NCBI GenBank assembly: GCA_964453915.1
Contig: CAYVPW010000002.1
Span: 1 to 64,000, forward strand
Source: UBA1259 sp964453915
Lineage (GTDB): Bacteria > Bacillota > Clostridia > Christensenellales > Borkfalkiaceae
DNA length: 64,000 bases
Reading direction: 5' to 3'
Translations under genes and position numbers: made by a program
Shown: piece after piece, positions 16,326 to 24,801 of the stretch
How the letters are laid out: each line of letters opens with the position of its first letter
Numbering within the stretch: the first letter of the stretch is position 1
Notes under the pieces: model-generated
Told to the model about the DNA's origin: nothing
What the model saw: only the letters and a program-made list of their open reading frames with translations
Databases searched by the model: none

Positions 16326-16949
16326 CTAAATAACGCCCTTTTCTTTTAGAGCACCTATAATTTTTTTATGAGTTTCTTCTCTCTCTCCGCCGGCATCTAT
16401 TTCTATAACGCGGTTTTTGTTGTTTTTTGCAATTTCTTTATAACCCGCGTATACCTTGTTATGAAATTCCATTCCGGAAAGTTCTACCCTGTCGTTTTTA
16501 TCAACGCCGCCTTTTCTTTCAAACGCCTTTTCCGGCGTTAAATCTAAAAACAAAGTATAATCGGGCGTAAAATTCTCTATCGCATAACTGTTGATTTTAG
16601 ACACAAACTCCACGCCTAGCCCCCTTGCGTATCCTTGATACGCAATAGAAGAATCAACGTACCTGTCGCAAATAACCAAAACTCCCGCTTCAAGTTTTTG
16701 TTTTATCACTTCGTTTAATAACTGAACGCGTGCAGCGGCGTATAAAAGCGCTTCGCACTCGTCCGTCATAGCGGCGTTTTTTCCGTCTAAAATTATAGAC
16801 CTTATTTGTTCCGAAACAGCCGTGCCGCCCGGTTCTCTAGTTAAATAATACTCTATTTTTTCTCTTTGAAGGTATTCTTCCAACATTTTTATTTGACGGG
16901 ATTTACCAACTCCCTCGCAACCCTCAAACGTAATAAATTTCCCTTTCAT
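16326..16949 (-). CDS. tmk: Thymidylate kinase
   Basis: Phosphorylates dTMP to dTDP. 207 residues: P loop FEGCEGVGKS (residues 8-17), DR[YH] motif as DRYVDSSIAYQG (about 97-108), and the TREPGGT substrate loop. Co-transcribed with holB. Confidence 0.96.
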   Translation of the reverse strand: MKGKFITFEGCEGVGKSRQIKMLEEYLQREKIEYYLTREPGGTAVSEQIRSIILDGKNAAMTDECEALLYAAARVQLLNEVIKQKLEAGVLVICDRYVDSSIAYQGYARGLGVEFVSKINSYAIENFTPDYTLFLDLTPEKAFERKGGVDKNDRVELSGMEFHNKVYAGYKEIAKNNKNRVIEIDAGGEREETHKKIIGALKEKGVI

Positions 16950-16962
16950 ACAAAATTCTCTT

Positions 16963-17958
16963 TTATAATTCTATGCTTTCAATCGCCGCAACCGTTTCCA
17001 AAGAAGCAAATCCCCTTATAATGGTATTTACAAAAGAAATGGTTTCAAACTGCATATCTTCATGATAAATTCCGTAATCAAACATCAAAAGTACTATATC
17101 ACCCTTTTTGTTTGAATCAACCAAACGGAAATATTGCGCCGTATCTTTTTCCCCACCGATAAGGCGAGAAACGTTTAATCCGTATCTACACTCAACCTCG
17201 TTCTCCGCACCCGGCGTTTGCGTTAGCGAACCGGTATTTAGCGCATCTTGATATTTAGTGTATCTATAAAACAAAGAATTTTCCGCACTTAAACTCTCGT
17301 CGTATTTTAGCGTTTTAAGCATAAATTCGGTTTCTTTGCAAAGTTTTTTTATTCTGTCGCACTCGTCTTGCTCGGATATTTCGCCTGCACGGTAGCGGTT
17401 GTCTTTACTTAACCTAGAATGAAAGTTATCTTTTATTTTTTGTTCGTTAAGCTCCGCGTAATTTAGCGGATTTCCGTTTGTATCGGTTAAAAACTTAGAT
17501 AAATATTCCTTTGCCGCATAAACTATTCCGCCCTTACCTTCTTGATACTCGTAGGTATAAGTAGGATACACGTCTATTATTTTGTTTGCAGAATAACTTT
17601 GATATTCGCCTTTTTTAGAAGAAGTGTATAAATCCGAAAAAATCGCCTTTAATTCGTGCGTTGCGGAACGGCTTGACAGCACCATTGCTTCCGCAGTATT
17701 ATCCGTAGAATAAACGTCTAACACGTCGAAACTGAACGTTTGTTCTTTTTTTAACATAGCACGAAGCGCCTCGTCGTTATAAGACGAAACGTTTGAATCG
17801 TAATAATATTCAAATACTTGCCCGCTGTTAAGTCTTACGGATACGAACGAAAATATAAGTTCCCAGGAAAATATCGCTACCATAATAACGACTATCATCA
17901 CAACCCATTCGTAAGACAAAAAGTCGGACAGCCTTCTTTTGCTAATTTTGTTATTCAT
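16963..17958 (-). CDS. Membrane-anchored protein of unknown function
   Basis: 331 residues with one hydrophobic segment at about 18-40 (VVMIVVIMVAIFSWELIFSFV) and a long, polar, mixed alpha/beta extracytoplasmic part, so a signal-anchor protein. No catalytic motif or family recognised. It lies 13 bp after tmk and 15 bp after lysS in an otherwise conserved housekeeping run, which suggests expression during growth. The start is supported by a hydrophilic basic N-terminus (MNNKISKRRLSD) ahead of the span. Confidence 0.75.
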   Translation of the reverse strand: MNNKISKRRLSDFLSYEWVVMIVVIMVAIFSWELIFSFVSVRLNSGQVFEYYYDSNVSSYNDEALRAMLKKEQTFSFDVLDVYSTDNTAEAMVLSSRSATHELKAIFSDLYTSSKKGEYQSYSANKIIDVYPTYTYEYQEGKGGIVYAAKEYLSKFLTDTNGNPLNYAELNEQKIKDNFHSRLSKDNRYRAGEISEQDECDRIKKLCKETEFMLKTLKYDESLSAENSLFYRYTKYQDALNTGSLTQTPGAENEVECRYGLNVSRLIGGEKDTAQYFRLVDSNKKGDIVLLMFDYGIYHEDMQFETISFVNTIIRGFASLETVAAIESIEL

Positions 17959-17973
17959 CGATGCTCCGAAAAA

Positions 17974-19476
17974 TTATTTTTTTATAGGTTTCATCGTGGG
18001 GAACAAAATAACGTCTCTTATAGAAGCGCTATCGGTTAAAAGCATAACCAACCTGTCAACACCGAATCCCAAACCGCCCGTGGGGGGAAGTCCGTATTCT
18101 AAAGCAGTCACAAAGTCTTCGTCCACCTTTGCGTCGTTTCCGCCCTTTGCTCTCTTTTCGGCAACTTGCTTAACGAACCTTTCTTTTTGGTCAATCGGGT
18201 CGTTAAGTTCTGAAAAGGCGTTGCCCATTTCACGGCAGAATATAAAGTACTCGAATCTTTCGGTAAACGCTGGGTCACTGGGCTTACGCTTAGCAAGCGG
18301 AGAATTTTCTACCGGATAATCGTAAATAATAGTTGGTTGAACCAACTTATCTTCTACGTAAGCGTCAAAGAATGCAATCAAAACGTGCCCCTTCGTCGCT
18401 TGGTCGCCTTCTTCTACGGCAACTCCCTTTTCTTTTGCAACCGCTCTTGCAATTTCGTCCGAATCCCATTCGTCGAAATCAACGCCCGCGTATTTTTTTA
18501 CCGCTTCTTTCATGGTAAGTCTTTCCCAAGGCTTGCCCATATCTATTTCTACGCCTTGATAAGTAATTTTGTCCGTTCCGCAAACGTTTTTGGTTATGGT
18601 ACGGTACATATCTTCTATCAAATCCATCATTTGGAAATAGTCGCTATACGCCTGATACATTTCCACGGTGGTAAACTCCGGATTGTGGGATTTATCCATA
18701 CCTTCGTTTCTGAAAATTCTACCAACCTCGTATACTTTATCAAAACCGCCTACTATCAAACGTTTTAAGTAAAGTTCGGTTTCTATACGGAGATACATAT
18801 CTATGCCAAGTGCATTGTGGAAAGTTTTAAACGGTCTTGCGGCAGCGCCTATTTCTAGCGGTTGTAAAACCGGCGTGTCAACTTCTAAATAACCTACCCC
18901 GTCTAAATACTTTCTTATTTCGCTAAGTATTTTAGAACGTGCAACGAAAGTCTTTTTTACTTCCGGATTTGCTATCAAATCGATTTCACGCTGACGATAT
19001 CTCGTATCTTCATCCTTTAAGCCGTGATATTTTTCTGGCAAAGGAAGAAGAGATTTACTCAACAACTCAACGCTGTGTGCGTGGACGGAAACTTCACCCG
19101 TTCTGGTTTTGAAAACCACGCCCGTAATGCCCACTATATCACCTATATCGTATTCTTTAAAAGACAAATAATCGTCCCCTAAATCGTTTATGGATAGGTA
19201 AGATTGTATAGTTCCTTTTCCGTCTAAAATCACCGCAAAAGAAGCTTTTCCCATTATGCGCTTTGATATAAGTCTGCCGGCAATACCTACGGTTTTGCCT
19301 TCGTACGCTTCGTATTCGTCCTTTACGTCTTGGCTATAAGCCGTTCTGTCGTATTTAACCTTTTCAAAAGGGTTCTTTCCCGCCGCTTTAAGAGCCTCTA
19401 ACTTTTCTCTTCTAATGCGTAGTATTTCGCTTAAATCCTGTTCTTCGGGAACTGCGTTTATAGTCTTTTCTTCCAT
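17974..19476 (-). CDS. lysS: Lysyl-tRNA synthetase, class II
   Basis: 500 residues. N-terminal OB-fold anticodon domain (about 50-165), then class II motifs: motif 2 FRNEGMDKSHNPEFT (about 270-284) and motif 3 GLGFGVDRLVMLL (about 472-484). Follows greA by 31 bp on the same strand, the common Firmicute greA-lysS pair. Confidence 0.97.
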   Translation of the reverse strand: MEEKTINAVPEEQDLSEILRIRREKLEALKAAGKNPFEKVKYDRTAYSQDVKDEYEAYEGKTVGIAGRLISKRIMGKASFAVILDGKGTIQSYLSINDLGDDYLSFKEYDIGDIVGITGVVFKTRTGEVSVHAHSVELLSKSLLPLPEKYHGLKDEDTRYRQREIDLIANPEVKKTFVARSKILSEIRKYLDGVGYLEVDTPVLQPLEIGAAARPFKTFHNALGIDMYLRIETELYLKRLIVGGFDKVYEVGRIFRNEGMDKSHNPEFTTVEMYQAYSDYFQMMDLIEDMYRTITKNVCGTDKITYQGVEIDMGKPWERLTMKEAVKKYAGVDFDEWDSDEIARAVAKEKGVAVEEGDQATKGHVLIAFFDAYVEDKLVQPTIIYDYPVENSPLAKRKPSDPAFTERFEYFIFCREMGNAFSELNDPIDQKERFVKQVAEKRAKGGNDAKVDEDFVTALEYGLPPTGGLGFGVDRLVMLLTDSASIRDVILFPTMKPIKK

Positions 19477-19507
19477 TTCAGTCTTCCTTGTAGTTATTTG
19501 CTTGTTT

Positions 19508-19975
19508 TCAATAAATCTTTTTTACGGTAAAAGATACAACGCCTGCGGGTGCGGAAACGTTTACGGTTTCGCCAACCTTTCTGCCAAGCAATGCGTTGCC
19601 TATGGGGGATTCGTTGGATATTCTTCCGGATTCAACGTCCGCCTCGGTAGTTCCCACTATTTCGTAAGTCAATAACTCACCTGTTTCGTTATCGGTAAAA
19701 TCTACCTTGCTACCTATGGATATAGTGCCCTTTTTGCCGGTGTCTTTTATAATTACCGCATATTTGAGTTTTTGCTCTATTTCAACGATTTCGCCCTCTA
19801 TCATTGCCTGTTCGTTTTTAGCAGCATCGTATTCTGCGTTTTCGGAAAGGTCTCCGAACTCTCTTGCAGTTTTAATACGCTCGGTAATTTCCGCACGTTT
19901 CGTCACTTTTAAGTATTCTAAGCGTTTTTCAAGTTCTTCTTTTCCTTCTTTGGTAAGTATTACTTCTTCAGCCAT
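19508..19975 (-). CDS. greA: Transcription elongation factor GreA
   Basis: Rescues backtracked RNA polymerase by stimulating transcript cleavage. 155 residues: an N-terminal coiled coil with the acidic tip (DLSENAEYDAAKNEQ, about 42-56) and a C-terminal FKBP-like domain. First gene of the long minus-strand operon down to ricT. RBS AAAGGAGTAAAA. Confidence 0.96.
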   Translation of the reverse strand: MAEEVILTKEGKEELEKRLEYLKVTKRAEITERIKTAREFGDLSENAEYDAAKNEQAMIEGEIVEIEQKLKYAVIIKDTGKKGTISIGSKVDFTDNETGELLTYEIVGTTEADVESGRISNESPIGNALLGRKVGETVNVSAPAGVVSFTVKKIY

Positions 19976-20032
19976 AATTTTACTCCTTTATTTAAGGCGG
20001 ACGCACTTCCGCTAATATTTCTCTAGTTTAGT

Positions 20033-20061
20033 ATTATAATATACTAAAATTCTTTTGTCAA
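20033..20061 (-). promoter_or_regulatory. greA-lysS operon promoter
   Basis: Minus-strand TTGACA (20056-20061), 17-bp spacer, TATAAT (20033-20038): full consensus. The likely driver of greA, lysS, the unknown membrane protein, tmk, holB and ricT. Confidence 0.88.
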
Positions 20062-20145
20062 CCTTATTGCTTTGCGGCAAATACCTTTTTGTTTTGCCAT
20101 TTTTAACTTTTTTTCATTTTTTGGGAAAAATTTTCAAATTACCTA

Positions 20146-20262
20146 TTGACAAAGAAAATATTAGTGGTAAAATGATAGCGTTGAATTGAGATTTCAATTT
20201 GAACTTTCTGGGTAATATATGAAAAAGAAGCCTGCAACGCTAAGCAGGCTTCTTTATTTTTT
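20146..20262 (+). ncRNA. Candidate small RNA (about 80 nt) with its own promoter and terminator
   Basis: Promoter TTGACA (20146-20151), 16-bp spacer, TAAAAT (20168-20173) gives a start near 20180. The RNA would hold a small hairpin (AATTGA-GATT-TCAATT, about 20194-20209) and end in a strong terminator (GAAGCCTGC / GCAGGCTTC, about 20227-20253, then TTTATTTTTTT). No credible reading frame of useful length lies inside it. The terminator also works for the DUF1540-like gene coming the other way, so part of this structure may belong to that gene. Confidence 0.45.
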
Positions 20263-20267
20263 TGATT

Positions 20268-20414
20268 TTATTCCCTTTCGGAATAATCACCGCAACAAGT
20301 GCAAGTGTCGCCGGAACAACACGTGACTCTAATGCAGTCTAATTGACAGTTGCAACCGTCGGCATTGTGTTTACACTTAGAAACGTCACATTTAATCGAA
20401 TAATTTCTACTCAT
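20268..20414 (-). CDS. Cys-rich DUF1540-like small protein, 48 aa
   Basis: 48 residues with 11 cysteines: KCDVSKCKHNADGCNCQLDCIRV followed by CCSGDTCTCCGDY in two parts. The CxVxxCxxN....C....I.V core and the C-terminal T-C-x-C pattern resemble DUF1540 proteins common in Clostridia, thought to bind metal. Good RBS CAAGGAGAAAAACA before ATG 20414. It ends just before a strong hairpin. This small gene is easily missed by gene finders. Confidence 0.75.
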   Translation of the reverse strand: MSRNYSIKCDVSKCKHNADGCNCQLDCIRVTCCSGDTCTCCGDYSERE

Positions 20415-20472
20415 TGTTTTTCTCCTTGTATAACTAATATGCGCACTTTTTTTATTTCTATCCCGTGTTTTA

Positions 20473-20502
20473 TTGACTTTTTACCTTGTTTTATAGTAGA
20501 AT
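20473..20502 (+). promoter_or_regulatory. rplI promoter
   Basis: TTGACT (20473-20478), 18-bp spacer, TAGAAT (20497-20502), 31 bp before the start codon. Confidence 0.65.
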
Positions 20503-20533
20503 ATTTTAACAAAAGCAAAGGGAGAATTTCATA

Positions 20534-20974
20534 ATGAAAGTCGTTTTGATTAAAGACGTAAAAGGTTCGGGAAAAGCCGGAGATATAATAGAAGCAAAAG
20601 ACGGATACGCAAGAAACTACCTGATTAAAAACGGTTTGGCAAAGATTGCGGACGCACAAGCGATAAACGATAACCAAAACCAAAAAAAGGCTGCGGCTTT
20701 CCATCATAGCGAAATGCTTAAAGCAAACAAGGAATTAAAAGAAAAACTGCACGGAACAACCGTTTCTATAACGGCAAAGTGCGGCGAGGGCGGCAAATTT
20801 TTCGGTGCGATTACAAATAAAGAAATATCCGAAAAACTTCTTGAATTAGGTTTTAACGTGGATAAGAAAAAAATAGTTTTAGATTCTAACATTAAAACCG
20901 TAGGAGATTATAAAGTTTCCGTAAGAATATCCGCAGAAGAAACCGCCGTAATAAACGTAAAAGTAAACAACTAA
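20534..20974 (+). CDS. rplI: 50S ribosomal protein L9
   Basis: 146 residues, normal length. The N-terminal rRNA-binding signature GSGKAGDIIEAKDGYARNYLI is followed by the long connecting helix and the C-terminal domain (SITAKCGEGGKFFGAITNKEI). RBS AAAGGGAGAATTTC. Stands alone here rather than with rpsF/rpsR/ssb or dnaB. Confidence 0.97.
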   Translation: MKVVLIKDVKGSGKAGDIIEAKDGYARNYLIKNGLAKIADAQAINDNQNQKKAAAFHHSEMLKANKELKEKLHGTTVSITAKCGEGGKFFGAITNKEISEKLLELGFNVDKKKIVLDSNIKTVGDYKVSVRISAEETAVINVKVNN

Positions 20975-20990
20975 ACTTAAATTAAACGCA

Positions 20991-21022
20991 AAAAACCCCG
21001 CAATTCATTGCGGGGTTTTTTA
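20991..21022. terminator. Terminator shared by rplI and tyrS
   Basis: Stem AACCCCGCAA / TTGCGGGGTT with flanking A and T runs between the two convergent genes. Confidence 0.9.
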
Positions 21023-21033
21023 TTTGCTAATTA

Positions 21034-22257
21034 CTATTTCAAAGTGATTTTATGGAAGATTTTTTTGCCTTTTTTAATTATTACGCCCTTTTCTAATTCT
21101 TCTTTAGAAAGAGTTTTCATAAAATCGACAACCTTTTCTCCGTCTACGGCAACGCCGCCTTGTTGAATAAGCCTTTTTGCCTCTCCCTTGCTTTGCGTAA
21201 GTTTTGCAACAACCATCAAGTCGGATAAAAACGCCTTTCCGTCCGTTAAATTATTTTCTTCAATGACGGTAGACGGCATATTTTCATCGTCTCCAGCGCC
21301 GCTAAACAATGCGTAAGCAGCGGCTTTTGCCTTATCCGCCTCTTCTTTGCCGTGTACTAAAGAAGTAAGTTCGTATGCAAGAATTTCTTTCTTTTCGTTA
21401 ATACGTTCCTCTTGCCAACCTTCCATTTCTTTAATTTCTTCTAAAGGTAAAAAAGTAAGCATTTTTATACACTTCATAACGTCGGCATCGTCAACATTTC
21501 TCCAGTATTGATAAAATTCAAAAGGAGTGGTTTTGTTAGGATCAAGCCACACGGCGCCCTTTGCCGTTTTACCCATTTTTTTGCCTTCACTATTAAGCAA
21601 CAAAGTAATGGTCATAGCGTACGCGTCGTGTCCGGTTTTCTTTCTTATTAGTTCGGTGCCGCCAAGCATATTGCTCCACTGGTCGTCTCCGCCGAATTGC
21701 ATATTGCAACCGTAGTTATTGTGCAAATAATAAAAGTCGTAAGACTGCATTATCATATAGTTGAATTCCAAAAAAGACAAGCCCTTTTCCATTCTTTGCT
21801 TATAACATTCCGCGCGCAACATATTGTTTACGGAAAAGCAAGCCCCTACGTCCCTTAAAAGGTCTATATAATTAAGTTTCAAAAGCCAGTCTGCGTTATT
21901 TACCATAATCGCCTTGTCTTCGCCAAACTCTATAAACCTTTCCATTTGCTTTTTAAAGCAATCGCAGTTATGTTGAATAGTTTCCGCCGTCATCATAGAA
22001 CGCATATCCGTTCTGCCGGAAGGATCTCCTATATATCCGGTGCCGCCGCCGATTAAAACGACTGGCTTATTTCCTGCCATTTGAAGCCTTTTCATAAGGC
22101 AGAGTGCCATAAAGTGCCCCACGTGAAGAGAATCGGCAGTGGGGTCAAAACCGATGTAGAATCTTGCCCCGCCACCGTTTATAAGTTCTTTAATTTCCGC
22201 CTCGTCAGTGACTTGAGCAACAAGGCCTCTTTCAACGAGTTCTTCGTAAATTCCCAT
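21034..22257 (-). CDS. tyrS: Tyrosyl-tRNA synthetase
   Basis: 407 residues, class I. HIGH is HVGH (FDPTADSLHVGHFMAL, about 39-54), with GGGTGYIGDPSG, the amino-acid pocket YMIMQSYDF, and KMSKS as KMGKT (about 232-236). The C-terminal S4 RNA-binding domain begins about residue 345. No T-box: only about 50 bp separate the promoter from the start. Confidence 0.97.
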   Translation of the reverse strand: MGIYEELVERGLVAQVTDEAEIKELINGGGARFYIGFDPTADSLHVGHFMALCLMKRLQMAGNKPVVLIGGGTGYIGDPSGRTDMRSMMTAETIQHNCDCFKKQMERFIEFGEDKAIMVNNADWLLKLNYIDLLRDVGACFSVNNMLRAECYKQRMEKGLSFLEFNYMIMQSYDFYYLHNNYGCNMQFGGDDQWSNMLGGTELIRKKTGHDAYAMTITLLLNSEGKKMGKTAKGAVWLDPNKTTPFEFYQYWRNVDDADVMKCIKMLTFLPLEEIKEMEGWQEERINEKKEILAYELTSLVHGKEEADKAKAAAYALFSGAGDDENMPSTVIEENNLTDGKAFLSDLMVVAKLTQSKGEAKRLIQQGGVAVDGEKVVDFMKTLSKEELEKGVIIKKGKKIFHKITLK

Positions 22258-22309
22258 CTTTTTAGTTCTCCGTTAAGAAAATTGTTTTTATCGATTAAAA
22301 ATTGAGTTT

Positions 22310-22338
22310 ATTTTATCTTAATAAAAAACAAATGTCAA
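22310..22338 (-). promoter_or_regulatory. tyrS promoter
   Basis: Minus-strand TTGACA (22333-22338), 17-bp spacer, TAAAAT (22310-22315). Confidence 0.85.
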
Positions 22339-22365
22339 GCCGATTTTAAGTAGAATACTTTTTTG

Positions 22366-22394
22366 TTGACAATTACGTTTTTTTTATGTACAAT
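22366..22394 (+). promoter_or_regulatory. Promoter of the MprF-like gene, near-leaderless
   Basis: TTGACA (22366-22371), 17-bp spacer, TACAAT (22389-22394). The expected start of transcription (about 22401) is 3 bp before ATG 22404 and downstream of a first in-frame ATG at 22386, which must therefore be discounted. Confidence 0.8.
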
Positions 22395-22403
22395 AAACTA
22401 GTT

Positions 22404-23732
22404 ATGAAAGATAAAAAAGAGCAGACTATTTACAATAAAATTGAATTTGACGAAAAGACGGCGGAACCCGTCATCGTAGAAGTCCCTGCAAACTCTGTGC
22501 CTGATACTTCTGAAAAAGAAGTTAAACCGAAAGCCGCACAAAAAACGGGATATAAAAATTCTTACGGCAAACAAATAGAACTTTCTACCTATACTAAAAA
22601 CAGATTTAAGTATAACGAAGAAACTTCCGTAAACAAACGCCAAAAGATTTTTAAAAACTTGTTTTACGTTTTGTTTATAGTCCTAATCGTAGGTGTTCTT
22701 GCATACACTGCGTATAACGATTTCGGCTCGGGAAAAGAACTCCCCTCTTGGAGCGATATTGTGGGCGTTCTCAGCAGTTGTTGGTTCTATATTATATTCG
22801 CTCTTATAGCACTTTTCTTTTGTTATTTCTTTAAGGGAATAAAACTTTCTATGTTTTGCAAAGAAATGACTGGAAAATGGCACTTTAAAACATGTATGGA
22901 AACGGGTGTAATAGGGCTTTACTATAATAATGTGACACCGCTTGCAGTAGGCGGACAACCGTTTGAAATTTATCATCTGTCAAAACACGGCGTACACGGG
23001 GGCGTTGCTTCTTCTTTGCCTATCGCAACTTTTTTCTTAAATCAGTTTGCGTTTGTGGTTTTGGGCATAATCTCTTTAGTCTTATTTGGCTCTAACGCTT
23101 TAAATATACCGGAAGAACTTATAAACGTAGTTCCTTCTAGCGTAATTTCTGTAATTGCAATAATCGGTTTGGTGTTGTGCATATTTATCCCTTCGCTTAC
23201 CGTAATATTCTCTATATTCCCCAGAATCGGTTATCGTTTGGTAGGATTAGTAATAGGCATAGGCGGAAAGTTGAGAATTCTTAAAAACCCGCGCCTTACG
23301 GGTATGAGAACCTTAAAAACCGTAGTACACAACTCTAAATGTATTAAAAAAATGGCGACTAATGTGCCCGTATTTATACTTGCGTTTTTGGCAAGTATTT
23401 GCGAACATTTGGCTCTTTGGTCAATAGCGTATTTTTCGCTTAGATTCTTTGGATACGACCTGATAGAAGTAAACGGATTTACCGAATGGCTACAAATAAT
23501 GCAACTTTGCAGCATACTTTACGCAGCGATATCCTTTATTCCTACCCCCGGAAATTCAGGTGCAGCGGACCTTTCTTTTTATCTCTTGTTTGAAACGGGC
23601 GTTGCCGCAGGGCTTGCATTCCCCGCAATGCTCACTTGGAGATTTTTAAGTTTTTACTCTACGATAGTTATAGGATTTGTATTTACTTCTATAAAAAGGC
23701 GTGCGGATAAAAAAGCCGAGTTAAAGCAATAA
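22404..23732 (+). CDS. Lysylphosphatidylglycerol synthase transmembrane-domain protein (UPF0104/PF03706)
   Basis: 442 residues from ATG 22404. A charged cytoplasmic N-terminus of about 80 residues (rich in K, E, P) precedes about eight hydrophobic segments. The family motif FIPTPGNSGAADLSFYLLF lies near residue 380. These proteins are like the flippase half of MprF and are often lipid or glycolipid translocases; the catalytic lysyl-transferase half is absent here, although an unrelated DUF2156-GNAT gene is at 60683-62068. The start choice follows the promoter position; no ribosome site is present. Confidence 0.85.
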   Translation: MKDKKEQTIYNKIEFDEKTAEPVIVEVPANSVPDTSEKEVKPKAAQKTGYKNSYGKQIELSTYTKNRFKYNEETSVNKRQKIFKNLFYVLFIVLIVGVLAYTAYNDFGSGKELPSWSDIVGVLSSCWFYIIFALIALFFCYFFKGIKLSMFCKEMTGKWHFKTCMETGVIGLYYNNVTPLAVGGQPFEIYHLSKHGVHGGVASSLPIATFFLNQFAFVVLGIISLVLFGSNALNIPEELINVVPSSVISVIAIIGLVLCIFIPSLTVIFSIFPRIGYRLVGLVIGIGGKLRILKNPRLTGMRTLKTVVHNSKCIKKMATNVPVFILAFLASICEHLALWSIAYFSLRFFGYDLIEVNGFTEWLQIMQLCSILYAAISFIPTPGNSGAADLSFYLLFETGVAAGLAFPAMLTWRFLSFYSTIVIGFVFTSIKRRADKKAELKQ

Positions 23733-23751
23733 CCATTAAAGATAACACAAA

Positions 23752-23779
23752 AACGCCCGCAGTTAAGCGGGCGTATTTT
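23752..23779 (+). terminator. Terminator after MprF-like gene
   Basis: Stem ACGCCCGC / GCGGGCGT followed by ATTTTAT; it lies only 20 bp before the next start codon. Confidence 0.75.
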
Positions 23780-23799
23780 ATAAACGGAGAGCGAACAAA

Positions 23800-24681
23800 A
23801 TGAAAGCGGCACAAAAATGTTTTGACTGCCTTTTTATAAGAAACTTACAAAGAGCAAAAGGCCTTTCGGATGAAAAAACATTCGAGGAATTTTCAAAGGA
23901 ACTTAAAAACCTTCTTTACGGAAAAGAAAACAATGTTTCTACCTCTATCTTAGTATACAAAGTTAATCTTTTAAGAAAGAAATATTTCGGCATTGAGGAC
24001 GACTTTGAAAAGATAAATTCTCGCTATAACAATTTTATGTTAAAGAGAGAAGAAATCATAGAAAAAACGATAAATTCCTCTAAAGACGTAATAAAAAGCT
24101 GCATAGCCTTTTCTTGTGCGGGTAATTATATAGATTTCGGAACTAACCCCAACGTTAGCGAAAACGTTTTGGAAATGTTGCTAACAACTGCACAAAGTCA
24201 GGTTTTTGACGAAGGTGAAATAGAAAGATTTAAAAAGGATTTACAAAAAGCAAACTCGATACTTTTTCTTTTAGACAACTGCGGAGAGATAGTTTTAGAT
24301 AAAATTTTTATCAAAACAATAAAATCACTCTATCCTAATAAAACCGTCACGGCAATGGTAAGGGGCGGAAGCGTGTTAAACGACGCTACGTTAAAAGACG
24401 CAAAAGAGATAGGCTTAGATAAAATTTGCCGCGTGATAGACAGCGGCTACCCGACCCCCGGCACAGACCCTTCTCTTTTAAGCAAAAAGGCTTTTTCTGT
24501 GCTTAGTTCCGCAGACCTTATAATATCTAAAGGGCAAGGAAATTTTGAAGCCCTTTACGGAGAAAAATTTAACCCATACTTTATTTTTTTATGCAAGTGC
24601 GAATTATTTGTAGAGATGTTTTCTCTTAAAATGTTTGCTCCGGTTTTTTATAAAGAAGAAAATCTTAAGCTAAAAATTTAA
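23800..24681 (+). CDS. DUF89/ARMT1-like damage-control phosphatase
   Basis: 293 residues. It begins with CFDCLFIRNLQR (the CxxC of prokaryotic DUF89), with the metal-site region LLDNCGEIVLDKIF (about 163-176), VTAMVRGGSVLNDAT, and ISKGQGNFEAL near the C-terminus. Family members are metal-dependent phosphatases that remove damaged or surplus phosphometabolites such as fructose-1-phosphate or phosphopantetheine derivatives. RBS ACGGAGAGCG. Substrate unassigned. Confidence 0.88.
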   Translation: MKAAQKCFDCLFIRNLQRAKGLSDEKTFEEFSKELKNLLYGKENNVSTSILVYKVNLLRKKYFGIEDDFEKINSRYNNFMLKREEIIEKTINSSKDVIKSCIAFSCAGNYIDFGTNPNVSENVLEMLLTTAQSQVFDEGEIERFKKDLQKANSILFLLDNCGEIVLDKIFIKTIKSLYPNKTVTAMVRGGSVLNDATLKDAKEIGLDKICRVIDSGYPTPGTDPSLLSKKAFSVLSSADLIISKGQGNFEALYGEKFNPYFIFLCKCELFVEMFSLKMFAPVFYKEENLKLKI

Positions 24682-24693
24682 ATTCTGTCCCGC

Positions 24694-24725
24694 AAAAAAA
24701 CGGCAAAAGTTGCCGTTTTTTGCTT
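24694..24725 (+). terminator. Terminator after DUF89 gene
   Basis: Stem AAAACGGCAA / TTGCCGTTTT followed by TTGCTTT. Confidence 0.8.
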
Positions 24726-24801
24726 TATAAGCAAACAATCGCTTGCTTTAATCTTGAATTTTTTATATAATTACTAAGTCTTTAAATAAGGAGATTTACA
24801 A

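Noticed and set aside
22258..22338. T-box before tyrS
   Set aside because: Only about 50 bp between promoter and start, and no GGTACCGCG-type sequence.
22386..22403. ATG at 22386 as start of the MprF-like gene
   Set aside because: It overlaps the -10 box (22389-22394) of a well-spaced promoter, so it would not be in the mRNA.
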